DNA from: Mesorhizobium sp. WSM4904
GTDB taxonomy: Bacteria; Pseudomonadota; Alphaproteobacteria; Rhizobiales; Rhizobiaceae
Length of the DNA stretch: 64,000 bases
Direction of reading: 5' to 3'
Assembly (NCBI RefSeq): GCF_029674545.1
Contig: NZ_CP121354.1
Location: 3,109,001-3,173,000 of the forward strand
The stretch's first letter is position 1. Every line of letters starts with the position of its first letter. A model generated the notes under the pieces. The model searched no databases. It was not told the origin of the DNA and saw only the letters and a program-made list of their open reading frames with translations. Positions 51,155 through 60,118 of the stretch are shown piece by piece. Position numbers and translations under genes: made by a program.

Positions 51155-51979
51155 ATGCCTCGCCAGACAACTTCATTGTTCTATGACAATTTGCGACTGG
51201 TCGATGCGGATAAGCTGCGCAGTCTGGTTAGGACGGGTGCCTATGAGGGACATACCGGAGGGCTTGCGAGCGGCAAGCTCCAGGCCAATGTTGTGATTGT
51301 GCCCCGTCGCTTTGCTGTCGATTTCCATCAGTTTTGCGTCCGCAATCCCAAAGCCTGTCCGCTGGTGGGAGTGAGCCGCGCCGGCAGCCCATTGCTGCCA
51401 GCGCTGGGTGATGTCGATATCCGCACCGATGCTCCCCAGTACAATGTCTACTACTTCGGGGAAGTGATCCGTCAGAAGACGGATATTATCGACCTGTGGC
51501 GGGATGACTTTGCCGCCTTCGCGCTCGGCAGCGCGCTTACCATAGAAGCGGCCCTCATGGAAAAGGGCGTCAAGCTCCGCAGCAACGGCCCCGGCAAAGC
51601 GCTTCCCAAGTTTCGGACCAAAATCAAGACGCGCGGCGCAGGACCGTTTGGCGGCGAGATGGTTGTCTCCATGCGTCCCATAAGAAGGTGCGATGTCGAC
51701 AAGGTTCGCGCCCTCACTGCACGCTTCCCGCTCGCCCATGGTTCTCCTATCCATGTGGGCGAACCATCGATTATCGGAGTGAGAGATCTGACCGCTCCCG
51801 ACTGGGGTGATGCGGTCGAAATCATGGAAGGAGAAGTCCCGGTGTTCTGGGCCAGCAGCCTGACCGCGCAAGATGCGCTTGCTCGCGCCGAACTCGCGAT
51901 CTCGATCACGGTATCGCCAGGGCATATGTTGATCACCGACGTCGACGCAAAAGCGGATGCGAGCACTTTCGGGGTTTGA
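51155..51979 (+). CDS. DUF1445 (YcsI-like) putative hydro-lyase / D-glutamate cyclase family
   Basis: ATG 51155 gives the family-like start (D-A-D-K-L-R-S-L-V-R-T-G-A-Y-E-G-H-T-G-G-L-A-S-G-K-L-Q-A-N). Further family blocks are P-R-R-F-A-V-D-F-H-Q-F-C-V-R-N-P-K-A-C-P-L, D-L-W-R-D-D-F-A-A-F-A-L-G, V-V-S-M-R-P-I and the C-terminal S-P-G-H-M-L-I-T-D. These match the YcsI/DUF1445 proteins annotated as hydro-lyases and linked to D-glutamate cyclase of vertebrates. Length (274 residues) is normal. The physiological substrate in bacteria is uncertain. Confidence 0.88.
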   Translation: MPRQTTSLFYDNLRLVDADKLRSLVRTGAYEGHTGGLASGKLQANVVIVPRRFAVDFHQFCVRNPKACPLVGVSRAGSPLLPALGDVDIRTDAPQYNVYYFGEVIRQKTDIIDLWRDDFAAFALGSALTIEAALMEKGVKLRSNGPGKALPKFRTKIKTRGAGPFGGEMVVSMRPIRRCDVDKVRALTARFPLAHGSPIHVGEPSIIGVRDLTAPDWGDAVEIMEGEVPVFWASSLTAQDALARAELAISITVSPGHMLITDVDAKADASTFGV

Positions 51980-52107
51980 TAGCAGGGTTCCGGCTGCGGC
52001 ATCGGGCCCCAATTCGGTATTCCGCTCTTCGAGATTGTCGATCCTCGGAACGCCCGATTGTTAGTGGCGTTGCACCTCAAATAAGTTCCCTAGCTGGAGG
52101 ATGCGAT

Positions 52108-52356
52108 ATGGAAGGGTTCAAGCCCGAAGACAGCTTTCGGGGCGACGTTGCAAGGCGTTACGACGATGAGCTGCGCGGCGATGAGGACGACGAGACGGTT
52201 CTGTTCCTGCCCGAGATCGCGGCCGGACGGGATTGCCTGGAGTTCGCGATCGGCTCGGGGCGAATTGCCTTGCCACTGGTCGCCGCCGGCCTGCGCGTCG
52301 ATGGGATCGAGCTTTCGTCCAACATGATCGAAGGGGAACTGAAATCTGAGCGATGA
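52108..52356 (+). pseudogene. Truncated SAM-dependent methyltransferase
   Basis: ATG 52108, with GGAGG at 52096-52100, starts a typical class I methyltransferase N terminus: V-A-R-R-Y-D-D-E-L, then the SAM motif L-E-F-A-I-G-S-G-R-I-A-L-P-L and D-G-I-E-L-S-S-N-M-I. It ends after 82 residues, where complete members are around 240. The stop lies inside the strong stem-loop at 52350-52390, so a deletion or insertion removed the 3' part. Confidence 0.8.
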
Positions 52357-52390
52357 CGGCCTCGCGTGAGTCGCGCGAGGCCGTCATCGC
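52350..52390. terminator. Perfect 17-bp stem-loop at end of truncated methyltransferase
   Basis: GCGATGACGGCCTCGCG (52350-52366) pairs perfectly with 52374-52390 around a 7-nt loop. No run of T follows, so a classical intrinsic stop is unlikely on the + strand. It may be a factor-assisted terminator, or the joined end of a lost element. Confidence 0.6.
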
Positions 52391-52593
52391 TTCGGCGAAC
52401 TGTCGTCGTCCAGCGTCCAGCGACTGCGGCTCCGCCCGGAGCGCGGCTCCTCTCTGAGCGCTGCCTCCAGTGCGGTACGGTGGAGGGCGATTGCTATCTA
52501 CAGCCGGGCCAATTGTGTTGCGGTCGAAAGCCCGCCTCGGCTTGACCGCCGTGCAACTCGCCCGACGGTCGGTATTCATTGCCGATTGGCGCT

Positions 52594-53262
52594 TCAGCGT
52601 ACCACATAGACGATGCGGCGCGTCGATGGCTCAACCAGCACCGGTCGATTGTTCACATAGACATATCTGTACCGGTAGTTCGGGATCTTCTGTAGGGCTA
52701 CCGTGTCAGGCAGTGTCGCGCCGGTGACAACCTTGCCTTGAAGGTAAACAGGCTTGACCCGATGCGCGCTGATGTAAGTGCGCACCTGTTCGGGCGGATT
52801 GATCACGGTGCCGGCTGCACCGCCGCCGACGATCCCCGCCGCGCCGCCCACAGCAGCGCCTACCGGTCCTCCGATGATGGCGCCGGCGATCGCGCCGGTA
52901 GCGCCGCCGGCGACGGCTCCGGCATTAGCCTGATCGCGAGGAGGTTTCACGACCGCGATGCCGGAATTGGCCGGCCGCTCGGTTAAGACGACCCGATTGC
53001 CGCCGAATTCTGCGGTGACGTAGTCGGAATAGACCCAGCCTTGACCACCCGCCTCGGCGATGGTGCACCATTTCGAGCTTTGCAGGCAGCCGTTCAGCGT
53101 GGCCGTCTGGCCCGCCCGCAACACGCCAATGACCGGATACTGCGAGCCCGGGCCGGCACGAACGTTAAGGTTTGTAGTGGCGGATACGGGAGTGTCCGCA
53201 AAAGCTGCGCCAGACAAGGCGACAAGCGCGCCTGTCACTGCAGGTAACAAAAGCCTTCTCAT
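52594..53262 (-). CDS. Exported SH3-domain protein with glycine-rich middle and DUF1236-like end
   Basis: Signal peptide M-R-R-L-L-L-P-A-V-T-G-A-L-V-A-L, cleaved near A-F-A-D. An SH3_3 domain (~27-85: T-T-N-L-N-V-R-A-G-P-G-S-Q-Y, G-W-V-Y-S-D-Y-V) follows. A hydrophobic glycine-zipper-like stretch is at ~115-150 (G-A-I-A-G-A-I-I-G-G-P-V-G-A-A-V-G-G). The DUF1236-type end contains P-V-Y-L-Q-G-K-V-V-x-G-A-x-L-P-D. Such proteins are frequent in rhizobia and are thought to be envelope proteins; function unproven. Confidence 0.88.
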   Translation of the reverse strand: MRRLLLPAVTGALVALSGAAFADTPVSATTNLNVRAGPGSQYPVIGVLRAGQTATLNGCLQSSKWCTIAEAGGQGWVYSDYVTAEFGGNRVVLTERPANSGIAVVKPPRDQANAGAVAGGATGAIAGAIIGGPVGAAVGGAAGIVGGGAAGTVINPPEQVRTYISAHRVKPVYLQGKVVTGATLPDTVALQKIPNYRYRYVYVNNRPVLVEPSTRRIVYVVR

Positions 53263-53332
53263 CGTTCTGTCTCCGTTTCATGGTTCCCTCAGAGCCAAAA
53301 ACGAGAAAGAACCGTGTGCGTTCCGACTAGCG

Positions 53333-53395
53333 GAATCGCTGAACGGATAGATTCCAAATGTTATCATTGGGTTCGCTCTGCCGCTCCCGCCGGCG
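53333..53395 (+). repeat. Degraded third copy of the 5003-5060 / 5720-5790 gene start
   Basis: GATTCCAAATGTTATCATT and CGCTCTGCCGCTCCCGCCGGC follow the same order as AATTCCAAATGTCATCCCTG and CGCTCGGCCGCTCCCGGCAG around ATG 5018. A further match is at 5737. Here only the leader and the first ~15 codons are recognisable, and no frame continues. Confidence 0.55.
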
Positions 53396-53534
53396 TCATA
53401 TGATCGGGGTGCCATCATCGGAGTGGCCTTGCCGCACGTCCCCGCGCGGTCGGCCGTAGAGCCGTTTACACTGATCGCTGGAACAGCCCTCGTCGCGAGG
53501 GCAAGCCGGGCATCTCTTGAAATGACGGCGTTAC

Positions 53535-53552
53535 TGACGCTATATAGCGTCA
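53535..53552. promoter_or_regulatory. 18-bp palindromic operator of the Xre/RES pair
   Basis: TGACGCTATATAGCGTCA is a perfect palindrome 30 bp before the antitoxin ATG. Its centre contains TATATA, a possible -10 element, so a bound antitoxin dimer would block the promoter. Autoregulation by palindrome binding is usual for toxin-antitoxin pairs. Confidence 0.75.
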
Positions 53553-53582
53553 TAGTTTCTGGCAGTGCACGGAGGTGCTGCG

Positions 53583-53933
53583 ATGGGTCTGGCACAATAT
53601 GCGGATGACGGATTGTTCGCACCCAAGAAGATTGCGGAGGCTTTCCGCACCACGAGCGAGGAGATCGCACGTACCGCTGGTCTGGGCAAAGACGCGGTCC
53701 AGCGCCGGGAACGGGTGCGCTCAGACAAGACGCAGCGCCGCCTGCGCGAAATGGTGGAAATCGTGAACAAGGTCGAGCCGCGATTTGGCTCCGCGCTCAT
53801 GGCCTATGCTTGGTATCGGTCCGAGCCGCTGCCGGGATTTTCGGGGCAGACGGCAATGCAGCTCGTTCGGGAGGGTCGAGCCAATGAGGTCCTCGACTTC
53901 ATCGACGCGGTCGATGCGGGGATTTACGCCTGA
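53583..53933 (+). CDS. Xre/MbcA/ParS-family antitoxin
   Basis: ATG 53583 is preceded by GGAGG with 8 nt spacing; an upstream GTG is rejected. The 116-residue product has an N-terminal helix-turn-helix-like part (A-E-A-F-R-T-T-S-E-E-I-A-R-T-A-G-L-G-K-D-A-V-Q-R) and a C-terminal DUF2384 (MbcA/ParS toxin-binding) domain (W-Y-R-S-E-P-L-P-G-F-S-G-Q-T-A-M-Q-L-V-R-E-G-R-A-N-E-V). It should bind and silence the RES toxin encoded immediately downstream and repress its own operon at 53535-53552. Confidence 0.92.
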   Translation: MGLAQYADDGLFAPKKIAEAFRTTSEEIARTAGLGKDAVQRRERVRSDKTQRRLREMVEIVNKVEPRFGSALMAYAWYRSEPLPGFSGQTAMQLVREGRANEVLDFIDAVDAGIYA

Positions 53934-54439
53934 CGATCGCCGCCATCACCTATTCGGGCCGGCTCTACCGCGCCCTCAATCCGGTGTATGCCCGCGAGCC
54001 TATGTCGGGACGCGGTGCCGAGCTTTATGGAGGGCGTTTCAACCCCAAGGGGATGCCGGCGCTCTACGCGTCGACCTCGGTCCTGACGGCTTTGCGCGAA
54101 GCCAACCAGGCGGGCGATCTGCAGCCGACGACGCTGGTCGCTTATCGTGTCGAGATCGAGGCCGTCTTTGATGCGGGCGACGCCACTGCACTTGCAGCAA
54201 TGGGTCTCGATGCGACGGCCCTCGCCGACCCGACATGGCGCGATCAGATGAGAGACCATGGCGAGGCGCATACGCAGCGATTTGCCCGTGAGCTGGTCGC
54301 GCAAGGCTATAATGGCCTGCTCGTGCCGAGCTTCGCCAAGGGCGCCGCAATCGGCGACTCGAATCTCGTTCTGTGGCGATGGGGTGACGCTGCCCCATCC
54401 AGGCTCGAGCTGATCGACGACGAGCACCGGCTCGGCTGA
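53930..54439 (+). CDS. RES-family toxin with apparent CTG start
   Basis: The RES fold begins with L-T-I-A-A-I-T-Y-S-G-R-L-Y-R-A-L-N-P and continues A-E-L-Y-G-G-R-F-N-P-K-G-M-P-A-L-Y, E-A-N-Q-A-G-D-L and Y-N-G-L-L-V-P-S-F. The family degrades NAD+ by phosphorolysis or hydrolysis. The N-terminal R-L-Y-R arginine is catalytic in the family, so the start must lie upstream of the GTG at 53978. The only in-frame choice is CTG 53930, which overlaps the antitoxin stop as CTGA; relatives start at an equivalent place. Without it the toxin would lack its arginine. Confidence 0.88.
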   Translation: MTIAAITYSGRLYRALNPVYAREPMSGRGAELYGGRFNPKGMPALYASTSVLTALREANQAGDLQPTTLVAYRVEIEAVFDAGDATALAAMGLDATALADPTWRDQMRDHGEAHTQRFARELVAQGYNGLLVPSFAKGAAIGDSNLVLWRWGDAAPSRLELIDDEHRLG

Positions 54440-54479
54440 CCTAGACTAGCCGGCCGCTGCCCGCGTTGCCGCGGCGCCG

Positions 54480-54670
54480 CCGCGACATTTGGAGACGGCG
54501 TGCGATGCCCTCCCGGCAAGCCACCCTTTTCCAGCTAGGTGCTCAATATCCGTTCTGAAAGCGCCTTCTTCAGGTCTCCAGCAAGCCATCCTTGGCAAAC
54601 AGATGCTGCGGATCGCGACCCGCAAGCAAACGGTCCAGCAGCTCCTTCTCGATTGCCACATCATGGCCTC
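54480..54670 (-). pseudogene. IS256-family transposase N-terminal relic
   Basis: On the reverse strand the sequence reads I-E-K-E-L-L-D-R-L-L-A-G-R-D-P-Q-H-L-F-A-K-D-G-L-L, a stop, and, one frame over, D-L-K-K-A-L-S-E-R-I-L-S. Together they match the start of mutator/IS256 transposases (L-L-A-G-x-D-P-x-x-x-F-x-K-D-G-L-L-x-x-L-K-K-A-L-A-E-R). The D-D-E core is missing and no terminal repeats are seen. It is a dead fragment. Confidence 0.65.
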
Positions 54671-55330
54671 ATGCACCCTATCTCGCCTCGCTCCACGCCT
54701 TGGCTTCAGGCCCTTCAAAGAGATGCAGAACTGCTTTCGCAATTATATTCTTGATCAACAGGCTCAGCGTAAGCCGAGCTGAAGGAGCGATTGCATCGAT
54801 CGTCAGAAGGTGAGGCCGCGTTTTCAGCGATCTTAGGTCGGCTTCTTGCCCGCATATCCCTCCTGCTCAAATCCAGTGTACGGTTCTACAATTCGTATTC
54901 GACTGGGGTTCTTGGAAGCTTTTCGAACTTTCTGGGTAGCGCCTCAGCCCGAATTGCGGGTGCTTATGGACAAAGCAGGATACTAGATCGGTTTTTGGAC
55001 GGTTTGTAAGGCACCGACTAATGGTGTGCGCGCTGTTCAGATAGCGCGCGTCAGCACGCATCTCCCAATAATGAACGGCAGCTTTGCGCCTTCAGATCAA
55101 GCTTTGAAGTCCAAATTCTCGGACGCTCGAAGCAGTCATTCATTCGCAACACGGCACACGCGTGCCCAGCCCTGCAGCTACGGAACCTCGGGCTAAATAT
55201 GAAACTAAAAGATATCGTGCCCTGTCGGCCGGCGTCCCCACCGAAGAAATCACTCGGACCATGTGGGTCAATCATGAAGCCTCGTGGCATTGGTTACTCA
55301 ACGTGGGTGCGGACGACAGCCAACTCTGAG
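54671..55330. other. Intergenic, about 660 bp, no gene recognised
   Basis: Only short, shadow-like frames are present. Composition is slightly lower in GC than in neighbouring genes. I cannot identify terminal repeats of the transposase relic or any RNA gene here. Confidence 0.5.
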
Positions 55331-56983
55331 TCAACGCATTCTCTCCATCGTAATTTTTCCTGAACACCCGCTGCCAGCTCCGGTCCCCTTAAATTTGCCG
55401 GTTCCGTTGTCACCCCTTATGACGCCCGTCAGGATGTTCCCGCCTGTCTTTCCCTTATAAACAAATGTGTGTTTGATATTGACGGCACCACTACTGGAAA
55501 TACTTCCCGTAAATCCGGAGCTGGACGATACGTTGCCGTCATTTATGAAGACGGTTGTCGAGAGTTCTCGCCAATCGCCGCAGTCCGTTGTTGCACGTCT
55601 GATTAATGTCCATGTGCCATTAAACGCGCTTAGACCGCTCGCCTGAGGCACACAATGATCGTCCTGCACCCTCATCCCGTTGTCGCAAGTAAGCGGGCAG
55701 ACACGGCCTCGGACCGCCCTTAGCCTTTCCAGAATTTCTGCCGTCGGTTCCAGCGATGCCAGTCTGACGCCTTGGCGATCCGCGTAGGCCTGCAGCGCTT
55801 TGCGGCTGCCGGCCCCCCAGTCTCCGTCAGCCCAGCCCCAAAGGCACCCTATGCGCAAGAGTTCTCTTTGGGTGGCGCGCACAAGTTCGCTTGGGTCTGT
55901 GGCAGGAGCGGATGACTGGACGAGCGGGTCGCGATGTTCAAGGCTTGCGACTTCCGTCCCCTTGGCATCGTCGGTTGCGTTGGTGGCGCGTCCCGCCTCC
56001 GGCAGGTGCGCCACCTGCCGTTCCGTTTCCATGCGCTTGTCGATCGCGTCGATCTTCAACCTCGCAAGGGCGGCAAAAACGCCGCCCGGAAATTGCAGCA
56101 AATACGCCTCGAAGAAGCTCTTGTCGGTCGCGTCCTTGATAGTCGCCCAATAAGCAAGCTCGACGGCGTTGTCGGGCGACGCAGACTGTGAAGTGGGGGC
56201 AGATACCGCTTTCGGTTCTGTGGGGAGAGGCTTCAACACGACTTCGCCGGTCAGCGACGAGTTCTCCCACGGCACTTGCTTGCCATCCGTGGCCGCCAGA
56301 ACATCGCGGCGCACGTCGATGAGTTCGCGCATGATGTCCTCGCCCGGTGTGCCGAGGTGAGCGACCAGTGCGCTCGTGAATGGAGAATTCCGCCCTGCTC
56401 CGTCCATGGCGACATTGCCCGGTTGCGTCGCGAAAGCTATGAGCGAGCCGACTCCGCTGCCAAGTCTGGCCAGACCCCGGCTTACGGAACCTGAGCGGGT
56501 CCCCATCGAGCGGGAAAGCTTCTCGGCGAACGGATTGTCCCGGCAGGCATCCAGGAAGATGAGGTTTACCTTGGAACTGCGCTCCATCGCTGAAAGTACG
56601 AGGTCCATGGGAAGTGCCTCGAAGTCGAGGTCATTGTAGCTGGATAGCTGGGCGTCGACCGGCACCATGTAGTTGTTGCCGTTCACCTGCAGGCCGTGCC
56701 CGGCATAGAAGAACAACGCTATGTCAGCGCCGTCGAGCTTTTCCAGGAACTGGCGCACCGTACGACGCATGTCCGAGAGGTCGAGGTCCTGGCCACTGAC
56801 AACCTCGAAGCCAAGGCTTTGAAGCTTGGCATTCATGTCGGACGAATCGTTCTTCGGATTGGCGAGTTGTGCGGCGTGCTGGTAGGCCGAATTGCCAATG
56901 ACCAATGCCACCCGCTTCTCGGCGGCTGCCTGTCCTGAAACAGCAATAAACAATAAAACCAAGAGAATGATCGCGCTGCGCAT
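55331..56983 (-). CDS. Exported caspase-like (peptidase C14) protein
   Basis: Signal peptide M-R-S-A-I-I-L-L-V-L-L-F-I-A, cleaved near A-A-A-E. The caspase/metacaspase domain spans ~22-250: R-V-A-L-V-I-G-N-S-A-Y, catalytic H96 in F-F-Y-A-G-H-G and C147 in F-L-D-A-C-R-D-N-P, both intact. After a linker, ~370-430 resembles a peptidoglycan-binding-like unit (L-W-G-W-A-D-G-D-W-G-A-G-S-R-K-A-L-Q-A-Y). The last ~95 residues are a beta-rich domain (F-N-G-T-W-T-L to K-I-T-M-E-R-M-R). It is divergent from the cyclase at 57149. A periplasmic protease is indicated; targets are unknown. Confidence 0.92.
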   Translation of the reverse strand: MRSAIILLVLLFIAVSGQAAAEKRVALVIGNSAYQHAAQLANPKNDSSDMNAKLQSLGFEVVSGQDLDLSDMRRTVRQFLEKLDGADIALFFYAGHGLQVNGNNYMVPVDAQLSSYNDLDFEALPMDLVLSAMERSSKVNLIFLDACRDNPFAEKLSRSMGTRSGSVSRGLARLGSGVGSLIAFATQPGNVAMDGAGRNSPFTSALVAHLGTPGEDIMRELIDVRRDVLAATDGKQVPWENSSLTGEVVLKPLPTEPKAVSAPTSQSASPDNAVELAYWATIKDATDKSFFEAYLLQFPGGVFAALARLKIDAIDKRMETERQVAHLPEAGRATNATDDAKGTEVASLEHRDPLVQSSAPATDPSELVRATQRELLRIGCLWGWADGDWGAGSRKALQAYADRQGVRLASLEPTAEILERLRAVRGRVCPLTCDNGMRVQDDHCVPQASGLSAFNGTWTLIRRATTDCGDWRELSTTVFINDGNVSSSSGFTGSISSSGAVNIKHTFVYKGKTGGNILTGVIRGDNGTGKFKGTGAGSGCSGKITMERMR

Positions 56984-57148
56984 GGCAGAAACGGCTCCCC
57001 AAGAAACTGTAGCAGAGGCTAATGCAACCGAAAAGAGCTAGGCCCCTGGCAGCGGACGAGTGGCCTGCCTTGGCAGATAGCGCTCAGGTGCTGGTCCGTG
57101 CATTCCCATGCGAGCGGGTGACAGTTTGCTTGGTAAAGGTGAACGGCT

Positions 57149-59140
57149 ATGCTCGCAGCGAGTAGCGCTTCCTCTGGCTTAGGGGGCTATTTCGGGGTGC
57201 GAATACTTAGAGGGATCGTCAACCTCCCGCGAGATGGCATCGCCGCCTCGCTCGCCTATCTGGTTATGCTGGGCATCTCGACTGCTCTCGTGTCACCGCC
57301 GTTGGAGAATGTTCTGCGCGATGTGATGATGGTCTCTATCTCGCCATTCACGCGCGCTCCTCCCAACATCGTCGTGGTCGCAATAACAGAACAAACCCTG
57401 GAGAAATTTCCATACCGGTCACCGCTGGACCGCGGGTTCCTAGCCGAGATCGTGGCCCGGATCGAGCAGGCTCACCCTCTTGTCATCGGTATCGACCTTT
57501 TGTTCGACCAGCCAACGGAGCCGCAAAAGGATGCTCGGCTGGAGAACGTTATCGAAACCGCCGCTGTGCCTGTGGTGATCGGCTCGGCGTCGCGCGCTGA
57601 TGGCCTCACCCCGAGGCAGTTCGACTATCTCAACGCGTTCGCTCCATCTGCAAGGCGGGGCCTTGCCGCGTTGTCGCACGACAATCTCGATGGCGTGATC
57701 CGCGGGGCTTTTCCCGGTCGACAATCGAAAGAGGGCTGGACGCCGAGCTTTGCCGCCGCGATTGCAGCATCCACTGGCGTCAGTCGCGGCCGCAGGACGG
57801 AAGAAATGGTCTATTACCGCACGATCAACGGCTTGCCCTTCAACTTTCCAACCTATCCGGCGCAAGCCGTTGCGCTGGCACCGTTAAGTTGGTTCGAGGG
57901 GAAATATGTTCTTATCGGCCTGGACGCGCAGCAGATAGACCATCATCCAACACCATTCGCATTGTTGGGCGGCGCGCAAACCGGTGTTCTCCCTGGCGTC
58001 GTCATCCACGCCCACGCTTTGGCCGGGCTCCTGACTGGGGACAGAATAATGATCCCCACGTCTGGAGTGGGCTACGCGCCAATGCTTCTTGCCGGGCTGT
58101 TCTGCTTGTGGCTCGTTTCGCGGCCGATCCCGGTGGTCTTCAAACCCGTCGCGGTCGCCGGTGCGGTGCTGCTGGTGTGGATCGGCGAGGCGTGGGCCTT
58201 CGCGAGGTTCGCAATCCTCGTCCCGATGGTCGCCCCAGCATTGCTCGTGCTCGGTCTGTCGGCGTTCGCTGGCTTCCTGGCTTGGAGACGGGACGCGAAC
58301 GCTCGCCTCTTCATTCAGAGCGCGTTCTCCAAATACGTCAGCCCGGCCGTCGTTGCTGAGATCGTCAAGGAGCCCGACGCTCTCCATCTCGGTGGCGAGA
58401 GGCGCGAGATCACCTGCGTATTCACGGATATCGAGGGATTTGCATCACTCAGCGAAAAACTCGCGCCAGAGGTGCTCGCGGAGATGCTGAACGAATATCT
58501 GGACGGACTCTGCGAGCTGTTCGTCATGCACGGAGCGACCATCGACAAGGTCATCGGGGATGCGGTGGTCGGCTTCTTCGGAGCTCCGGCAGAGCAAGAT
58601 GACCAGGCGGACCGGGCGGTGTCCTTCGCGCTGGCTGTGCAGGATCTGACGCAGCGGCTTCGAGAAGGAGGACGAGGCCATTCATTCGGCGCCACCCGCA
58701 TAGGTATTCATGGCGGGCCAGCAATCGTCGGCAACTTCGGGGGAAATCGGTTCTTCAATTACACCGCCATCGGAGACACGGTAAACACCGCGGCCCGACT
58801 GGAAGGTGCAAACAAGTACATTGGCACCAAAAACTGCATAAGCTCGGAAGTTGCGAAAAAAGCAACGCGCTTCTTGCTGCGCCCTGCAGGAGTTCTGCAC
58901 CTTAAGGGCAAGATCCAGGGCATCGAGGCCTTCGAGGCAATGAGCCGTACGTCAGAAAATACGATACTTTGCGAAGAATATGCCAAGGCGTACGCCCTGC
59001 TTGCCACCGACGACAAGCTCGCGACAGTGGCATTTGAGAAATTGGTCGCAAACTACCCGCAAGACGCTCTGATCGCTTTTCACCATGGCCGTCTTGCAAG
59101 CGGACATTTCCGGGCAGACATTCATCTTGCCGAAAAATAG
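57149..59140 (+). CDS. CHASE2-sensor class III nucleotide cyclase
   Basis: A 663-residue membrane protein. One helix near 33-50 precedes an extracytoplasmic CHASE2 domain (~55-300, with I-V-V-V-A-I-T-E-Q-T-L and H-P-L-V-I-G-I-D-L-L-F-D). Three helices at ~310-375 are followed by a class III catalytic domain (~410-600). The metal-binding aspartates are D427 (F-T-D-I-E-G-F) and D471 (I-G-D-A-V-V-G-F-F). The D-T-V-N-T-A-A-R-L-E motif with its asparagine and arginine is intact. It probably makes cAMP in response to an outside signal. A TPR-like tail of about 60 residues ends the protein. Confidence 0.93.
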   Translation: MLAASSASSGLGGYFGVRILRGIVNLPRDGIAASLAYLVMLGISTALVSPPLENVLRDVMMVSISPFTRAPPNIVVVAITEQTLEKFPYRSPLDRGFLAEIVARIEQAHPLVIGIDLLFDQPTEPQKDARLENVIETAAVPVVIGSASRADGLTPRQFDYLNAFAPSARRGLAALSHDNLDGVIRGAFPGRQSKEGWTPSFAAAIAASTGVSRGRRTEEMVYYRTINGLPFNFPTYPAQAVALAPLSWFEGKYVLIGLDAQQIDHHPTPFALLGGAQTGVLPGVVIHAHALAGLLTGDRIMIPTSGVGYAPMLLAGLFCLWLVSRPIPVVFKPVAVAGAVLLVWIGEAWAFARFAILVPMVAPALLVLGLSAFAGFLAWRRDANARLFIQSAFSKYVSPAVVAEIVKEPDALHLGGERREITCVFTDIEGFASLSEKLAPEVLAEMLNEYLDGLCELFVMHGATIDKVIGDAVVGFFGAPAEQDDQADRAVSFALAVQDLTQRLREGGRGHSFGATRIGIHGGPAIVGNFGGNRFFNYTAIGDTVNTAARLEGANKYIGTKNCISSEVAKKATRFLLRPAGVLHLKGKIQGIEAFEAMSRTSENTILCEEYAKAYALLATDDKLATVAFEKLVANYPQDALIAFHHGRLASGHFRADIHLAEK

Positions 59141-59145
59141 GGGCC

Positions 59146-59928
59146 ATGATGAGCTTCATGCGTCCGATCTCGCAAATCACCTCTCTGACCCTTGCCGTAG
59201 CCCTTGTCGTGACGGCGCAATTCGCGGTGGCCGGCAGCCAATATGTGGTCCTGTCGACTGAGCCGGTTGTGGATGAACTGCCGCCCGGCAAGGTTTTCGC
59301 GCCAAGCGACGTTATCAATGTGCCCGCCGGTACGGTCGTCACGTTGCTGGGCGAGGACGGCAGCGTGAATCCCATTTCAGGGCCTGCTGCCTTCGTGGTC
59401 ACTGAGGATGCCTTGACGTCCAAAAGTTCGCAGGCGACCGGCGACGGACAGGCTTCAAATCTTGCGCTGATAGCGAGCCTGTTGACCAATGAGCGCCAGA
59501 GAAGCGAGTCTATCGGAAGCGCACGCACCACCGCCGACCAATCCAGACCAAGTGGACTTGACGATCCCTGGGCGATCTCCATCGAAGAATCCGCTCCCGG
59601 CTGCATCCGCAATGGTGAGGTGGTTCTTGCGCGCCGCGGGATCGGCAACAGAGCAGTGTTCTCGGTTCGCTTCGGTGGTGGACAGGCTTTGACCGGCTTG
59701 ATCTGGAACGCCGGCAAGCCCACTTACTCTCTTCCGGACCCTATTCCCGCCGGTGTAAAATCTTTTGTCGTCGAGACCAACAAGACATCGGCTTTGATCG
59801 AAATAAAGGTGTTTCCGGAAAACGCCGTTCTCGAGAATCCGCTGGAAGTTCTTGGATGGATGGTGAGCAGCGGTTGCAAACGCCAAGCGCTGGCCTTTGT
59901 GCATCAGCTTGTGACGGAACAGCGGTAG
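59146..59928 (+). CDS. Exported protein paired with the CHASE2 cyclase
   Basis: Starts 5 nt after the cyclase stop. A signal peptide (S-L-T-L-A-V-A-L-V-V-T-A-Q-F-A-V-A-G) precedes a FecR-like beta strand section (I-N-V-P-A-G-T-V-V-T-L-L-G-E-D-G-S, N-P-I-S-G-P-A-A-F). A second beta-rich domain carries two cysteines (G-C-I-R-N-G and S-S-G-C-K-R). No catalytic motif is seen. Its tight link suggests it modulates or senses for the cyclase in the periplasm. Confidence 0.75.
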   Translation: MMSFMRPISQITSLTLAVALVVTAQFAVAGSQYVVLSTEPVVDELPPGKVFAPSDVINVPAGTVVTLLGEDGSVNPISGPAAFVVTEDALTSKSSQATGDGQASNLALIASLLTNERQRSESIGSARTTADQSRPSGLDDPWAISIEESAPGCIRNGEVVLARRGIGNRAVFSVRFGGGQALTGLIWNAGKPTYSLPDPIPAGVKSFVVETNKTSALIEIKVFPENAVLENPLEVLGWMVSSGCKRQALAFVHQLVTEQR

Positions 59929-60118
59929 CTTGCCGGCCAGGAGCCGTGCCGGGAACGACTTGCTGGCCGGCCTGACCACTGGTGCAAGCGTGCCCTGAGC
60001 CTAACCGGTCGGCTCTGTGTTTCCCGTAAAGTTTGTTCCTCTATCTATGATGGCCAGCGCTTGATTGCCTGGCCGGCACCTCGCTGATAGCCTCGCCTGT
60101 CAGAATTGGGAGGGGAGC

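Noticed and set aside
55051..55290. Possible gene in the space before the caspase-like gene
   Set aside because: No start signal, no recognisable domain and shadow-like composition.
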